Below, one piece after another: positions 1 to 8,787 of a DNA stretch of 64,000 nt; the first letter of the stretch is position 1; each line of letters opens with the position of its first letter. The DNA is from Streptomyces sp. NBC_00193 (lineage in GTDB: Bacteria > Actinomycetota > Actinomycetes > Streptomycetales > Streptomycetaceae), in contig NZ_JAPEMM010000001.1 in NCBI RefSeq assembly GCF_026342735.1, forward strand, positions 4,154,001 through 4,218,000, in the 5' to 3' direction. Under the pieces are notes generated by a model. The model saw nothing but the letters and a program-made list of their open reading frames with translations, had not been told where the DNA came from and made no database searches. The position numbers were made by a program, and so were the translations under genes.

Positions 1-389
1 TCCTCAAGCCCGACGCCGTCCGTCGCGGCCTGATCGGCGAGATCGTCGGCCGCATCGAGCGGAAGGCCGGCTGGACCATTCCCGCGCTGGAGCTGCGCAT
101 GCTGGACCAGGAGACCCTGGAAGCGCACTACGGCGAGCACAAGGGCAAGGTCTTCTACGAGCCCCTCATGGGCTTCATGGCGAGCGGCCCGGTCGTGGCC
201 CTGGTCGTCGAAGGGGAGCGCGTGATCGAGGGTGTCCGCCAGTTGGCCGGACCCACTGACCCGATTGCCGCCGCGCCCGGCTCCATCCGGGGTGACTTCG
301 GTACCGTCACCCGGGAGAACCTGATCCACGCCTCGGACTCCGAGGAGTCCGCGGAGCGGGAGCTGAAGCTGTTCTTCCCGGCGCTGTGA
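1..389 (+). CDS. ndk: nucleoside diphosphate kinase (5' truncated by window edge)
   Basis: Transfers the gamma-phosphate of ATP to nucleoside diphosphates through a phosphohistidine. The frame is open from base 3 (LKPDAVRRGLIGEIV) and 128 residues are visible; the family is about 137 residues, so only about nine N-terminal residues lie outside the window. The catalytic histidine sits in NLIHASDSEES near the C-terminus, and the IRGDFG and FFPAL segments are typical. It ends 297 bases before the mreB start and is followed by its own hairpin terminator, so it is probably not in the mre transcript. The nucleotide-pool function is well established for the family. Confidence 0.97.
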   Translation, partial: LKPDAVRRGLIGEIVGRIERKAGWTIPALELRMLDQETLEAHYGEHKGKVFYEPLMGFMASGPVVALVVEGERVIEGVRQLAGPTDPIAAAPGSIRGDFGTVTRENLIHASDSEESAERELKLFFPAL

Positions 390-435
390 TCACTCTCTTC
401 TGACGCAACATCAGCCGAATAGCGCTCATGACCTG

Positions 436-462
436 GGGCGACCGAAGTAATTTCGGTCGCCC
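436..462 (+). terminator. hairpin terminator after ndk
   Basis: A perfect 11-bp stem (436-446 with 452-462) closes a 5-base loop (GTAAT). It lies about 50 bases past the ndk stop and separates ndk from the mre promoter region. There is no U-tract, as is usual in streptomycetes. Confidence 0.7.
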
Positions 463-485
463 TCCGGTATTACCGGGCACATTCG

Positions 486-511
486 GGAACGCATCGACAG
501 GACACGACGTC
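486..511 (+). promoter_or_regulatory. candidate sigma-E (ECF) promoter for mreB
   Basis: GGAAC at 486-490 is followed after 18 bases by GTC at 509-511, which fits the Streptomyces sigma-E (cell-envelope stress) pattern as I know it. The predicted transcript would have a leader of about 165 bases before mreB. A TACGAT box at 586-591 could be a second, housekeeping -10 but lacks a convincing -35. The assignment rests on pattern only. Confidence 0.45.
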
Positions 512-685
512 ACCACTATGGGGGCGGGTATTCGTTCCGGCGGGCTTGCCGGAGTCCCGTCGCGCGGTGGCCGTACTTGCGGCACTACGATGGGGCCTCC
601 ACCCACACACCCACCTCGCCGACCTGACAGCAGCCGCTATCAACTGGAAGGCCAGACGCTCCTCATGGGGAACAAGGGGAACAAC

Positions 686-1705
686 ATGTCGTTCATCGGC
701 CGTGACATGGCGATCGACCTCGGGACCGCCAACACGCTGGTGTACGTGAGGGGCCGGGGAATCGTCCTGAACGAGCCGTCCGTGGTCGCCATCAACACGA
801 ACACCGGTGGCATCCTGGCGGTCGGCTCCGAAGCCAAGAAGATGATCGGGCGCACGCCCGGCAACATCGTCGCCGTGCGGCCCCTCAAGGACGGCGTCAT
901 CGCCGACTTCGAGATCACCGAGCGGATGCTCCGGTACTTCATCCTCAAGATCCACAAGCGCCGTTACCTGGCCCGTCCGCGCGTGGTGGTCTGCGTGCCC
1001 TCCGGCATCACGGGAGTGGAGCGCCGCGCCGTCATCGAGGCGTCCACGCAGGCCGGTGCCCGCCAGGTGCACATCATCGAAGAGCCGATGGCCGCCGCCA
1101 TCGGAGCGGGCCTGCCCGTCCACGAGGCCACCGGCAACATGGTCGTGGACATCGGCGGCGGCACCACCGAGGTGGCCGTCATCTCCCTCGGCGGAATCGT
1201 CACGGCACAGTCCATCCGGGTGGCCGGAGACGAGCTCGACAACGCGATCATCCAGCACATCAAGAAGGAGTACTCGCTCCTCCTCGGTGAGCGGACCGCC
1301 GAGCAGATCAAGATCACCATCGGGTCGGCCTACGACCTCGACAAGGACGAGCACACCGAGATCCGCGGCCGCGACCTGGTCTCGGGCCTGCCCAAGACCG
1401 TGGTGATCTCGGCCGCCGAGGTGCGCAAGGCGATCGAGGAGCCGGTCAACGCCATCGTCGACGCCGTCAAGACCACCCTCGACAAGTGCCCGCCGGAGCT
1501 CTCCGGCGACATCATGGACCGCGGCATCGTCCTGACCGGAGGCGGCGCCCTGCTGCGCGGCCTCGACGAGCGGCTGCGCCGCGAGACGGGCATGCCGATC
1601 CACATCGCCGAGGACCCGCTCGACTCCGTCGCGCTCGGATCCGGCAAGTGCGTAGAGGAGTTCGAGGCGCTCCAGCAGGTCCTGGACGCCCAGCCGCGGC
1701 GCTGA
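686..1705 (+). CDS. mreB: rod-shape protein MreB (bacterial actin)
   Basis: Actin-fold ATPase that forms membrane-bound filaments; in streptomycetes it acts mainly in spore wall synthesis rather than rod elongation. The protein is 339 residues, the normal MreB length. The phosphate-binding loops DLGTANT (near residue 11) and DIGGGTTE, and TGGGALLRG toward the end, are all intact. I start at ATG 686 because AGGGGA lies about six bases upstream and MSFIGRDMAIDLGTAN is the usual N-terminus; an in-frame ATG at 665 would add seven residues. First gene of mreB-mreC-mreD-pbp2-rodA. Confidence 0.97.
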   Translation: MSFIGRDMAIDLGTANTLVYVRGRGIVLNEPSVVAINTNTGGILAVGSEAKKMIGRTPGNIVAVRPLKDGVIADFEITERMLRYFILKIHKRRYLARPRVVVCVPSGITGVERRAVIEASTQAGARQVHIIEEPMAAAIGAGLPVHEATGNMVVDIGGGTTEVAVISLGGIVTAQSIRVAGDELDNAIIQHIKKEYSLLLGERTAEQIKITIGSAYDLDKDEHTEIRGRDLVSGLPKTVVISAAEVRKAIEEPVNAIVDAVKTTLDKCPPELSGDIMDRGIVLTGGGALLRGLDERLRRETGMPIHIAEDPLDSVALGSGKCVEEFEALQQVLDAQPRR

Positions 1706-1844
1706 TCCGGCCCGCCGCGCGGCGGTGGAACACAAATGATCCGCCGTACGGGTGCTACCGGGCCCGTACGGCGGATCGTTGATATACAGGCAAGGTCCGG
1801 TGCGAGCCCCGGCTCCACCGGAGCGGCTTCGCCGCACGGTATCT

Positions 1845-2816
1845 ATGAGGAAGGCACGGCCGCCGCACGTGAGGGACACACGAGAAAGCCGGCTGCTCCT
1901 GGTGCTTCTGATCGCCATCGCGTTCGCTTTGATCACGGTGGACATCAGGACAGGTGAGGAGTCTCCGGTCGACGGTGCCCGACAGGCCGCCGCAGCGGTT
2001 TTCGGGCCGGTCGAGAAGGGCGTGGCCAAGGGCGTCGACCCGGTCGCCAACGCCATAGGGGCGGTACGGGACTCCGGCGAGCGGCACAACCGCATCGCGA
2101 CGCTGGAGCGCGAGAACGCGGCGCTCAAGGCCAAGCTGGGCAGCGACGACCAGACCCGCAGCCGGATCCGCGAGCTCGACGAGATGCTCAAGCGGGCGGG
2201 CGCGGGCCAGTACGGCATCAAGGGTGCCGAGGTCATCGCCATAGGAGCGGCCCAGGGCTTCTCCTGGACCGTGACCATCGACGCGGGCAGCAAGGACGGC
2301 ATCGAGCGCGACATGACCGTCCTCAACGGGGACGGACTCGTCGGCCGCGTCGCCACCGTCGGCCCCGACACCGCCACCGTGGTCCTCGCCAACGACCCCG
2401 ACTTCACCGTCGGAACCCGCCTGGAGAAGACCGGCGAACTCGGCTTCGCCACCGGTCAGGGCGACCGGGAGCTCTCCGTGCAGATGCTCAACGGCAAGGC
2501 CAAGATCAACACCGGCGACCGGCTCGTCACCTTCGGCTCGCGCGGCAACAAGCCCTTCGTGCCCGGCGTCCCGATCGGCGAGGTGATCAAGGTCGACCCC
2601 TCGCGCGGCGACCTGACCCGCACCATCTGGGTCCGCCCCTTCGTCGGCTTCTCCCGCCTGGACATCGTCGGCGTCGTGGTCATGCCCCCGCGCGAGGACC
2701 CGCGCGACGCGGTCCTGCCGCCCAAGCCCGAGGCCCCCAAGCCCACCCCGACGGTCACCGTCACGGTCACCCCGTCGCCCGGCGCGTCCGCGTCCGGCAA
2801 GCCGGCCGACGACTAG
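1845..2816 (+). CDS. mreC: rod-shape-determining protein MreC
   Basis: Bitopic membrane scaffold that links MreB to the periplasmic-side PBP2/RodA synthesis complex. One transmembrane helix (LLLVLLIAIAFALITV, residues about 17-32) is followed by a coiled coil (near residues 75-115) and the beta-rich MreC core. The C-terminus ends in a Pro/Thr-rich tail (PKPTPTVTVTVTPSPGAS), probably disordered and extracytoplasmic. The start is uncertain: ATG 1845 has no clear ribosome binding site, while GTG 1869 has GAGGAAGG about 14 bases upstream. The stop TAG overlaps the mreD Shine-Dalgarno sequence (TAGGAG), so the two genes are tightly coupled. Confidence 0.95.
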   Translation: MRKARPPHVRDTRESRLLLVLLIAIAFALITVDIRTGEESPVDGARQAAAAVFGPVEKGVAKGVDPVANAIGAVRDSGERHNRIATLERENAALKAKLGSDDQTRSRIRELDEMLKRAGAGQYGIKGAEVIAIGAAQGFSWTVTIDAGSKDGIERDMTVLNGDGLVGRVATVGPDTATVVLANDPDFTVGTRLEKTGELGFATGQGDRELSVQMLNGKAKINTGDRLVTFGSRGNKPFVPGVPIGEVIKVDPSRGDLTRTIWVRPFVGFSRLDIVGVVVMPPREDPRDAVLPPKPEAPKPTPTVTVTVTPSPGASASGKPADD

Positions 2817-2828
2817 GAGCCGATCATC

Positions 2829-3533
2829 ATGCGTTTCAACCGGATCCTGCTCTCGGGCACGCTCGTCGTGGTCGCCCTGGTCGTCCAGGTCTCCATCCTG
2901 GGCCGCCTCCAACTCCCCGGAGCCGTCCCCGACCTGGTCCTGCTCACGGTCGTCGCCCTCGCACTCGTGTACGGGTGCGTCAGTGGCGCCCTCATCGGCT
3001 TCGCCGCCGGCCTCCTCACCGACCTGGCCCCGCCCGCCGACCACGCCGCCGGCCGCTACGCGCTCGTGCTGTGCGTCATCGGCTACGTCGCCGGCCTGGT
3101 CCGCCCCGACACCGGGCGGTTCCGCTCCGCCTGGGGCCCGATGCTCACGGTCGTCGGCGCCGCCTTCGTGTCCACCCTGCTCTACGCGGGCGTCGGCGCC
3201 CTGGTCGGCGACACCGCCGCCCGGCACGTGGGCCTGACCGGACTGCTGTTCACCGCGGTCCTCTACGACCTGCTGCTCGCCCCCTTCACCGTGCCGTTCA
3301 TCATGGCCCTGGCCCGCCGCGCGGAGAACGACCCGATGGCCGTCGAGGCCAACGGCGGTCCGCCCGCGGGCAAGGACATCGCCTCCGGCTGGCTGGCCGG
3401 TGGCACCGGGCTGCGGATCGGCAGCCAGCGCGGCGGCCTGCGGATGAAGACCGCCCGCAGCCGGGCCAACCGGGCCGGCCGGATAAAGGGCGTCAAGGGA
3501 ATCAAGGGTGTGAAGAGCGTCAAGAAGCTGTGA
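2829..3533 (+). CDS. mreD: rod-shape-determining protein MreD
   Basis: Multi-pass membrane protein of the Mre wall-synthesis complex. The first 165 or so residues hold about five hydrophobic helices (for example ILLSGTLVVVALVVQVSI and DLVLLTVVALALVYG). AGGAG at 2815-2819 provides the ribosome binding site. The C-terminal third is unusual: about 65 residues of hydrophilic, strongly basic sequence ending in repeated IKGVKG/IKGVKS units and KKL, probably cytoplasmic. MreD proteins are usually about 160-175 residues, so at 234 residues this one carries a lineage-specific tail. Confidence 0.93.
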   Translation: MRFNRILLSGTLVVVALVVQVSILGRLQLPGAVPDLVLLTVVALALVYGCVSGALIGFAAGLLTDLAPPADHAAGRYALVLCVIGYVAGLVRPDTGRFRSAWGPMLTVVGAAFVSTLLYAGVGALVGDTAARHVGLTGLLFTAVLYDLLLAPFTVPFIMALARRAENDPMAVEANGGPPAGKDIASGWLAGGTGLRIGSQRGGLRMKTARSRANRAGRIKGVKGIKGVKSVKKL

Positions 3534-3546
3534 GGGAGGAGTCCAC

Positions 3547-5727
3547 GTGACCAACATTCCGGAGACCGGCCGTACCTCCCGGGTGCAGATCCGGCTCGTG
3601 ATCATCCAGGTCCTCGTCTGCTCGATGTTCCTCACCCTCGGCGGCCGGCTCTGGTACCTCCAGATCCGCAACGGCGCCGAGTACTACCACGAGGCGAAGA
3701 GCAACCACGTCCAGCGGGTCGTCCAGCCGGCCGTGCGCGGGACGATCCTCGACGCCCGGGGCGTCGCCCTCGCCGACAACGAGACCCGGCTGGTCGTCTC
3801 CACCAGCCGCACGGCGCTGATGAAGATGAAGGACCGCGGCAAGGGCGTCATGACCCGGCTCGCCGGCGTCCTGGACATGACCCCCAAGGAGGTCATGGAG
3901 AAGGTCCGCCTCTGCGACTCCCAGACCCCCGCGCCCTGCTGGAACGGCTCCCCGTACCAGCCGATCCCGATCACCCTCGACGCCACCACGCAGCAGGCGC
4001 TGCAGCTGCGCGAACGCCCGGAGGAGTTCCCCGGCATCACCGCCGAGCCCGTCGCGATCCGCCGCTACCCGGCCCCCGGCGGGGCCCGTACCGCGCAGGT
4101 CCTCGGATACCTCTCGCCGGTCACCGACGACGAGATCCAGAAGGCCAAGGACACCGACTCGCCGCACCTGCGCTCCGACCAGGTCGGCCGCTCCGGGATC
4201 GAGCGCACCTACGACAAGTACCTGCGCGGCAAGGCGATGGTCACCTCCTACGAGGTGGACAACCTCGGCCGGGTCATGCACCAGACGGAATCCGACGCCG
4301 GTGTGCCCGGATCCACCCTGGTCACCAGCATCGACGCCCGGGTCCAGTCCGTTGCCGAGTACGAGCTCCAGCTGGCGATGAAGACGGTCCGCCAGGAGAC
4401 CGACAAGATCACCGGCCGCAAGTACGAGGGCGACTCGGGCGCCGTCGTCGTCATGGAGACCAAGACCGGCCGGGTCGTCGCCATGGCCTCCCAGCCCGAC
4501 TACGACCCCAACGCCTGGGTCGGCGGCATCGCCGCCAAGGACTACGCCGGCCTCACCAGCGACACCTCCAACTACCCGCTGCTCAACCGGGCCATCCAGG
4601 GCCAGGCCCCCGCGGGCTCCATCTTCAAGGTGGTGTCGGCGAGCGCGGCCGTCCGGGCCGGATACGCCTTCGACGACAAGTACAACTGCAGCGCCTCGTA
4701 CAGCATGGGCAACCGGAGCTTCGCGAACTTCGAGTCCAAGGGACACGGCCCCATCACCCTCGGCGAGGCCCTCAAGTTCTCCTGCAACACCGTCTTCTAC
4801 GCCCTCGGACACAAGGAGTGGCAGCGCGACGGCGGGCTCAAGCCCAAGAAGGACGCCCACGACTGGTTCTACCGGACCGCCCGCGACTTCGGCCTCGGCT
4901 CCGAGACCGGGATCGACCTGCCCAACGAGGTCTCCGGCCGCATCCCCGACCGGCACTGGAAGCAGTCCTTCTGGGCGGCCAACAAGAACTCCTGGTGCAA
5001 GCAGGGCAAGAAGGGCGGCACCTACGTCGAGCAGATCGCCTACGAGAGCTGCCTCGAAGGCAACCAGCTCAAGGCGTACGACAGCATCAACTTCGCCATC
5101 GGCCAGGGCGACGTCCTCGTCACCCCCATCCAGATGGCCACCGCCTACGCCGCCATCAGCAACGGGGGCACCCTCTTCGACCCCATCGTCGGCAAGGCCG
5201 TGATCAGCGCCGACGGCAAGCAGGTCCGAATGATCAAGCCCAAGCCGCACGGCAGGCTGCCGATCGACGCCAAGACCATCAAGGACCTCGACAAGGGCCT
5301 GCGCATGGTCGTCGAGCCCGGCGGCACCGCCGCCTGGCGCTTCGGCGGCTGGCCGCTGGACAAGATCCCGATGCGCGCCAAGACCGGCACCGCCCAGGTC
5401 TACGGCAAGCAGACCACCTCGTGGCTGGCGACCTACACCGACGACTTCACCATCGTCATGACCATCTCCCAGGGCGGCACCGGCTCCGGAGCCTCCGGCC
5501 CCGCCGTCCGCAACATCTACAACGCCATCTACGGCCTGGACATGGCGGGCAACCAGGACTACAAGAAGGCGCTCCTGCTGGGACCGGAGAAGGGCCTGCC
5601 CAAGATCCGCCCCGACGGCGGCATCGATTCCCCCGAGATCCGGCCGTACGTACCGCCGTCCCCGGAAGAACTGGCGTCGCCCGCGCTCGCCGGCCCGCCC
5701 GCCCAGCGCCCCGCGCAGCACGACTGA
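3547..5727 (+). CDS. mrdA: penicillin-binding protein 2 (class B transpeptidase)
   Basis: Peptidoglycan DD-transpeptidase of the elongation complex and partner of RodA. The protein has 726 residues: an N-terminal transmembrane anchor (IRLVIIQVLVCSMFLTL), a dimerisation/pedestal domain, then the transpeptidase domain. The three active-site motifs are present: SIFK with Ser358, SCN at about 412-414, and KTG at 612-614. It starts at GTG 3547 after GGGAGGAG, 13 bases past mreD. The C-terminal about 40 residues are Pro/Ala-rich. It forms one operon with mreBCD and rodA. Confidence 0.96.
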   Translation: MTNIPETGRTSRVQIRLVIIQVLVCSMFLTLGGRLWYLQIRNGAEYYHEAKSNHVQRVVQPAVRGTILDARGVALADNETRLVVSTSRTALMKMKDRGKGVMTRLAGVLDMTPKEVMEKVRLCDSQTPAPCWNGSPYQPIPITLDATTQQALQLRERPEEFPGITAEPVAIRRYPAPGGARTAQVLGYLSPVTDDEIQKAKDTDSPHLRSDQVGRSGIERTYDKYLRGKAMVTSYEVDNLGRVMHQTESDAGVPGSTLVTSIDARVQSVAEYELQLAMKTVRQETDKITGRKYEGDSGAVVVMETKTGRVVAMASQPDYDPNAWVGGIAAKDYAGLTSDTSNYPLLNRAIQGQAPAGSIFKVVSASAAVRAGYAFDDKYNCSASYSMGNRSFANFESKGHGPITLGEALKFSCNTVFYALGHKEWQRDGGLKPKKDAHDWFYRTARDFGLGSETGIDLPNEVSGRIPDRHWKQSFWAANKNSWCKQGKKGGTYVEQIAYESCLEGNQLKAYDSINFAIGQGDVLVTPIQMATAYAAISNGGTLFDPIVGKAVISADGKQVRMIKPKPHGRLPIDAKTIKDLDKGLRMVVEPGGTAAWRFGGWPLDKIPMRAKTGTAQVYGKQTTSWLATYTDDFTIVMTISQGGTGSGASGPAVRNIYNAIYGLDMAGNQDYKKALLLGPEKGLPKIRPDGGIDSPEIRPYVPPSPEELASPALAGPPAQRPAQHD

Positions 5728-5742
5728 GTACCGAGGACCGAC

Positions 5743-6945
5743 ATGCAGACCGCCAACAAATTCTCCGTGGCCCGGTACGCGCCGGAGCAGCGGGGAGCGA
5801 TGGCCAAACTCACCGCCCGCGACTCCGTGGTGCGCCGGCTCGACTGGCCGATACTCCTCTCCGCGCTCGCCCTCTCCCTCATCGGCGCCCTGCTGGTGTG
5901 GTCGGCGACCCGCAACCGGACCTCGCTGAACAACGGGGACCCGTACTACTTCCTCTTCCGGCACGCCATGAACACCGGCATCGGCCTCGTGCTGATGATC
6001 GGCACCATCTGGCTGGGCCACCGCACCCTGCGCGGCGCCGTGCCGATCCTCTACGGGCTCTCCGTGGTCCTGATCCTCGCCGTGCTCACCCCGCTCGGCG
6101 CCACGATCAACGGCGCCCACGCCTGGATCGTGGTCGGCGGCGGCTTCTCGCTGCAGCCGTCCGAGTTCGTCAAGATCACGATCATCCTGGTCATGGCGAT
6201 GCTGCTGGCCACCCGGGTGGACGCGGGCGACCTCGCCCACCCCGACCACCGCACGGTGGTCAAGGCGCTCTGCCTGGCCGCCTTCCCCATGGGCATCATC
6301 ATGCTGATGCCCGACCTCGGCTCCGTCATGGTCATGGTCGTCATCGTGCTCGGCGTCCTGCTGGCCTCCGGCGCCTCCAACCGCTGGGTGCTGGGCCTCC
6401 TCGGCTCGGGCGTCGGCGGGGCCATCCTGATCTGGCAGCTCGGCATCCTCGACGAGTACCAGATCAACCGCTTCGCGGCCTTCGCCAACCCCGAGCTCGA
6501 CCCGGCCGGCGTCGGCTACAACACCAACCAGGCGCGCATCGCCATCGGCTCCGGCGGCCTGACCGGCTCCGGGCTCTTCAAGGGGTCGCAGACCACCGGC
6601 CAGTTCGTCCCCGAGCAGCAGACCGACTTCGTCTTCACGGTGGCGGGGGAGGAGCTGGGCTTCGTCGGAGCCGGGCTGATCCTGGTGCTGCTCGGCGTCA
6701 TCCTGTGGCGCGCCTGCATGATCGCCCGCGAGACCACCGAGCTGTACGGCACGATCGTGTGCGCCGGGATCATCGCCTGGTTCGCCTTCCAGTCCTTCGA
6801 GAACATCGGCATGACCCTCGGGATCATGCCCGTGGCCGGCCTCCCGCTGCCCTTCGTGTCCTACGGAGGATCCTCGATGTTCGCCGTGTGGGTGGCCATC
6901 GGGCTGCTCCAGTCGATCAGGGTGCAGCGGCCGATGTCGGCTTGA
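5743..6945 (+). CDS. rodA: RodA, SEDS-family peptidoglycan glycosyltransferase
   Basis: Integral membrane glycan polymerase that works with the PBP2 encoded just upstream. At 400 residues with about ten hydrophobic helices it is a full-length SEDS protein. The diagnostic loop VPEQQTDFVFTVAGEELG and the late PFVSYGGSSM motif are intact. ATG 5743 follows GAGGA and lies 15 bases past the pbp2 stop. Last gene of the mre cluster; the following about 240 bases are extremely G+C-rich with short GGCCCGG-type repeats and no recognisable gene. Confidence 0.96.
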   Translation: MQTANKFSVARYAPEQRGAMAKLTARDSVVRRLDWPILLSALALSLIGALLVWSATRNRTSLNNGDPYYFLFRHAMNTGIGLVLMIGTIWLGHRTLRGAVPILYGLSVVLILAVLTPLGATINGAHAWIVVGGGFSLQPSEFVKITIILVMAMLLATRVDAGDLAHPDHRTVVKALCLAAFPMGIIMLMPDLGSVMVMVVIVLGVLLASGASNRWVLGLLGSGVGGAILIWQLGILDEYQINRFAAFANPELDPAGVGYNTNQARIAIGSGGLTGSGLFKGSQTTGQFVPEQQTDFVFTVAGEELGFVGAGLILVLLGVILWRACMIARETTELYGTIVCAGIIAWFAFQSFENIGMTLGIMPVAGLPLPFVSYGGSSMFAVWVAIGLLQSIRVQRPMSA

Positions 6946-7172
6946 TGCGGCCCCGGGGCCGCTCGGCCGGCCCGGGGTCGGCTCGGCCCGGATCCGGCGG
7001 GCCGGGGCCGTTCGGCCCGCGGCCGGCGGACCCGGGGACCGGTCCGCCCGGCCTGCCAGGTACGCCCGGCCCGCCCGGTCCGATCGGCTCACGGCAGGCT
7101 TGATCCGTCGGTTCCCGGGCAGGTTTTCCGCCGCCCCCGCCGTTTTCCTTCCCGCCGTGTTCCGTTCAGGAC

Positions 7173-7178
7173 TACGTT
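7173..7178 (+). promoter_or_regulatory. -10 box (TACGTT) for a leaderless CHAD-protein transcript
   Basis: TACGTT lies exactly six bases before ATG 7185, so transcription should start at or next to the start codon. No ribosome binding site precedes the ATG, which fits leaderless initiation. Confidence 0.5.
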
Positions 7179-7184
7179 CGATCC

Positions 7185-8711
7185 ATGGCGGACACGAAGC
7201 GCGAGATCGAGCGCAAATTCGAGTTCAGGACCACCAAGGCCGGACGGCGCGGCGTACCCGACCTGACGGGCACGGCCGCCATCGCGGCCGTGAGCGACCA
7301 GGGCACGGCCGAGCTCGACGCCGTCTACTACGACACCCCCGACCAGCGGCTCGCCGCCGACGGGCTCACCCTGCGCCGCCGCACCGGCGGCAAGGACGCC
7401 GGCTGGCACCTCAAACTGCCCGTCGCCCCCGGCGTGCGCGACGAGATCACCGCCCCCCTCGGCGACACCGTCCCGGACGCGCTGACCGCCCTGCTGCGCT
7501 CCCGCGTCCGCGACACCCCGCTGGAACCACAGGTCAGACTCCTGTCCTCGCGCCGCGTCAGCCACCTCCTCGACGCCGACGGCGCCCTCCTCGCGGAGCT
7601 GTCCACGGACGCGGTGCGGGCCGAGCGCGCGGACGCCACCGCCGCCTGGACCGAGGTGGAGGTCGAGCTCGCCGACGGAGCCGACCCGGCGCTGCTCGAC
7701 GCCGTGGAGAAGACCTTCCGCAAGGCAGGACTCCGGGTCAGCGACGCCCCCTCGAAGCTCGCGCGGGCGCTGACCGAGACCGGCGGGGAACCCCCGGCCC
7801 GGACGGCCGGCGCCGACACCGGCCTCGCCGAGGACACGGTGGGCGCGCACGTGCTCGCGTACCTGCGCGAACAGCGCGACACCCTCGTCGCCCAGGACCC
7901 CGCCGTACGCCGCGGGCTGCCCGACTCCGTCCACCAGATGCGGGTCGCCACCCGGCGCCTGCGCAGCGCCTTCAAGACCCACCGCCGGATCCTGGACCCC
8001 GCCGAGACCGGCCCGATCGGCGAGGAGCTGCGCTGGCTCGCCGCCGAGCTCGGAGTCGACCGCGACCAGGAAGTACTGCTCGAACGGATCCAGAACCGGC
8101 TCGACGAACTCCCGCGCACCCTGGTGCTGGGCCCGGTCCGCGGCCGCCTCAAGATCTGGAACGTCGCCCGCCGCACCGGTGCCCGCCGTGCGGCGCTGGC
8201 CGCGCTCGACAGCAGGCGCCACGTGGCCCTGCTCGACGCCCTCGACGCCCTGCTGGCCGACCCGCCGCTGCAGAAGGCCGCAGCCCGGCCGGCGGAGTCG
8301 GCCCTGCCCGCAGCGGTCCTCGCGGACTACGAGCGCCTCGCCGGCCGGATCGAGGCCGCGCTGTCCCTGGACCCGGGCGAGGGCCGCGACCTGGCCCTGC
8401 ACGAGGCCCGCAAGGCCGCGAAGCGCGCCCGGTACGCGGCCGAGGCGGCGGCCCCTGCCCTCGGCAAACCCGCGCGCAAGCTGGCCAAGGCGGTGAAGGC
8501 GGTCCAGACCCTGCTCGGCGACCACCAGGACGGGGTCGTCGCCCGCGAAGCCCTGCGCGGACTGGCCGTCCAGGCGGCCGGCGCGGGGGAGTCGTCCTTC
8601 ACCTGGGGCGTGCTCTACGCCCGCGAGGAGGCACTGGCCGAGCGCCGCGAGCGGGAGCTGCCGCAGGTGTGGGCGGCGACCGCGGGACCGGCGGCCGCGC
8701 TGCGCGGCTGA
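7185..8711 (+). CDS. CYTH and CHAD domain-containing protein
   Basis: The N-terminal CYTH domain (residues about 5-200) has the ExExK-type motif in REIERKFEF, the signature of triphosphate-tunnel enzymes such as inorganic triphosphatases. The C-terminal CHAD domain (about 215-490) is a histidine- and basic-residue-rich alpha-helical domain (HQMRVATRRLRSAFKTHRR) that in known members binds polyphosphate. A role in polyphosphate or triphosphate metabolism is therefore likely, but the substrate cannot be read from sequence. Full length at 508 residues, and it appears to be transcribed alone from a leaderless promoter. Confidence 0.92.
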   Translation: MADTKREIERKFEFRTTKAGRRGVPDLTGTAAIAAVSDQGTAELDAVYYDTPDQRLAADGLTLRRRTGGKDAGWHLKLPVAPGVRDEITAPLGDTVPDALTALLRSRVRDTPLEPQVRLLSSRRVSHLLDADGALLAELSTDAVRAERADATAAWTEVEVELADGADPALLDAVEKTFRKAGLRVSDAPSKLARALTETGGEPPARTAGADTGLAEDTVGAHVLAYLREQRDTLVAQDPAVRRGLPDSVHQMRVATRRLRSAFKTHRRILDPAETGPIGEELRWLAAELGVDRDQEVLLERIQNRLDELPRTLVLGPVRGRLKIWNVARRTGARRAALAALDSRRHVALLDALDALLADPPLQKAAARPAESALPAAVLADYERLAGRIEAALSLDPGEGRDLALHEARKAAKRARYAAEAAAPALGKPARKLAKAVKAVQTLLGDHQDGVVAREALRGLAVQAAGAGESSFTWGVLYAREEALAERRERELPQVWAATAGPAAALRG

Positions 8712-8787
8712 TCTTGCGGGCGGGGGTGCTCCGGGGCCCGGGGTACGCTTGAGAGTCGCCCCCTGCCCGCTTCACGAAAGTCGCGTG

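Noticed and set aside
3520..7092. A 1190-codon minus-strand open frame opposite pbp2 and rodA.
   Set aside because: It mirrors third-position G/C bias of real genes; composition is Gly/Val/Asp/His-rich with no recognisable motif.
6946..7184. Small Pro/Gly-rich gene after rodA.
   Set aside because: The open frames there are G+C-driven repeats of GGCCCGG with no start context; treated as intergenic.
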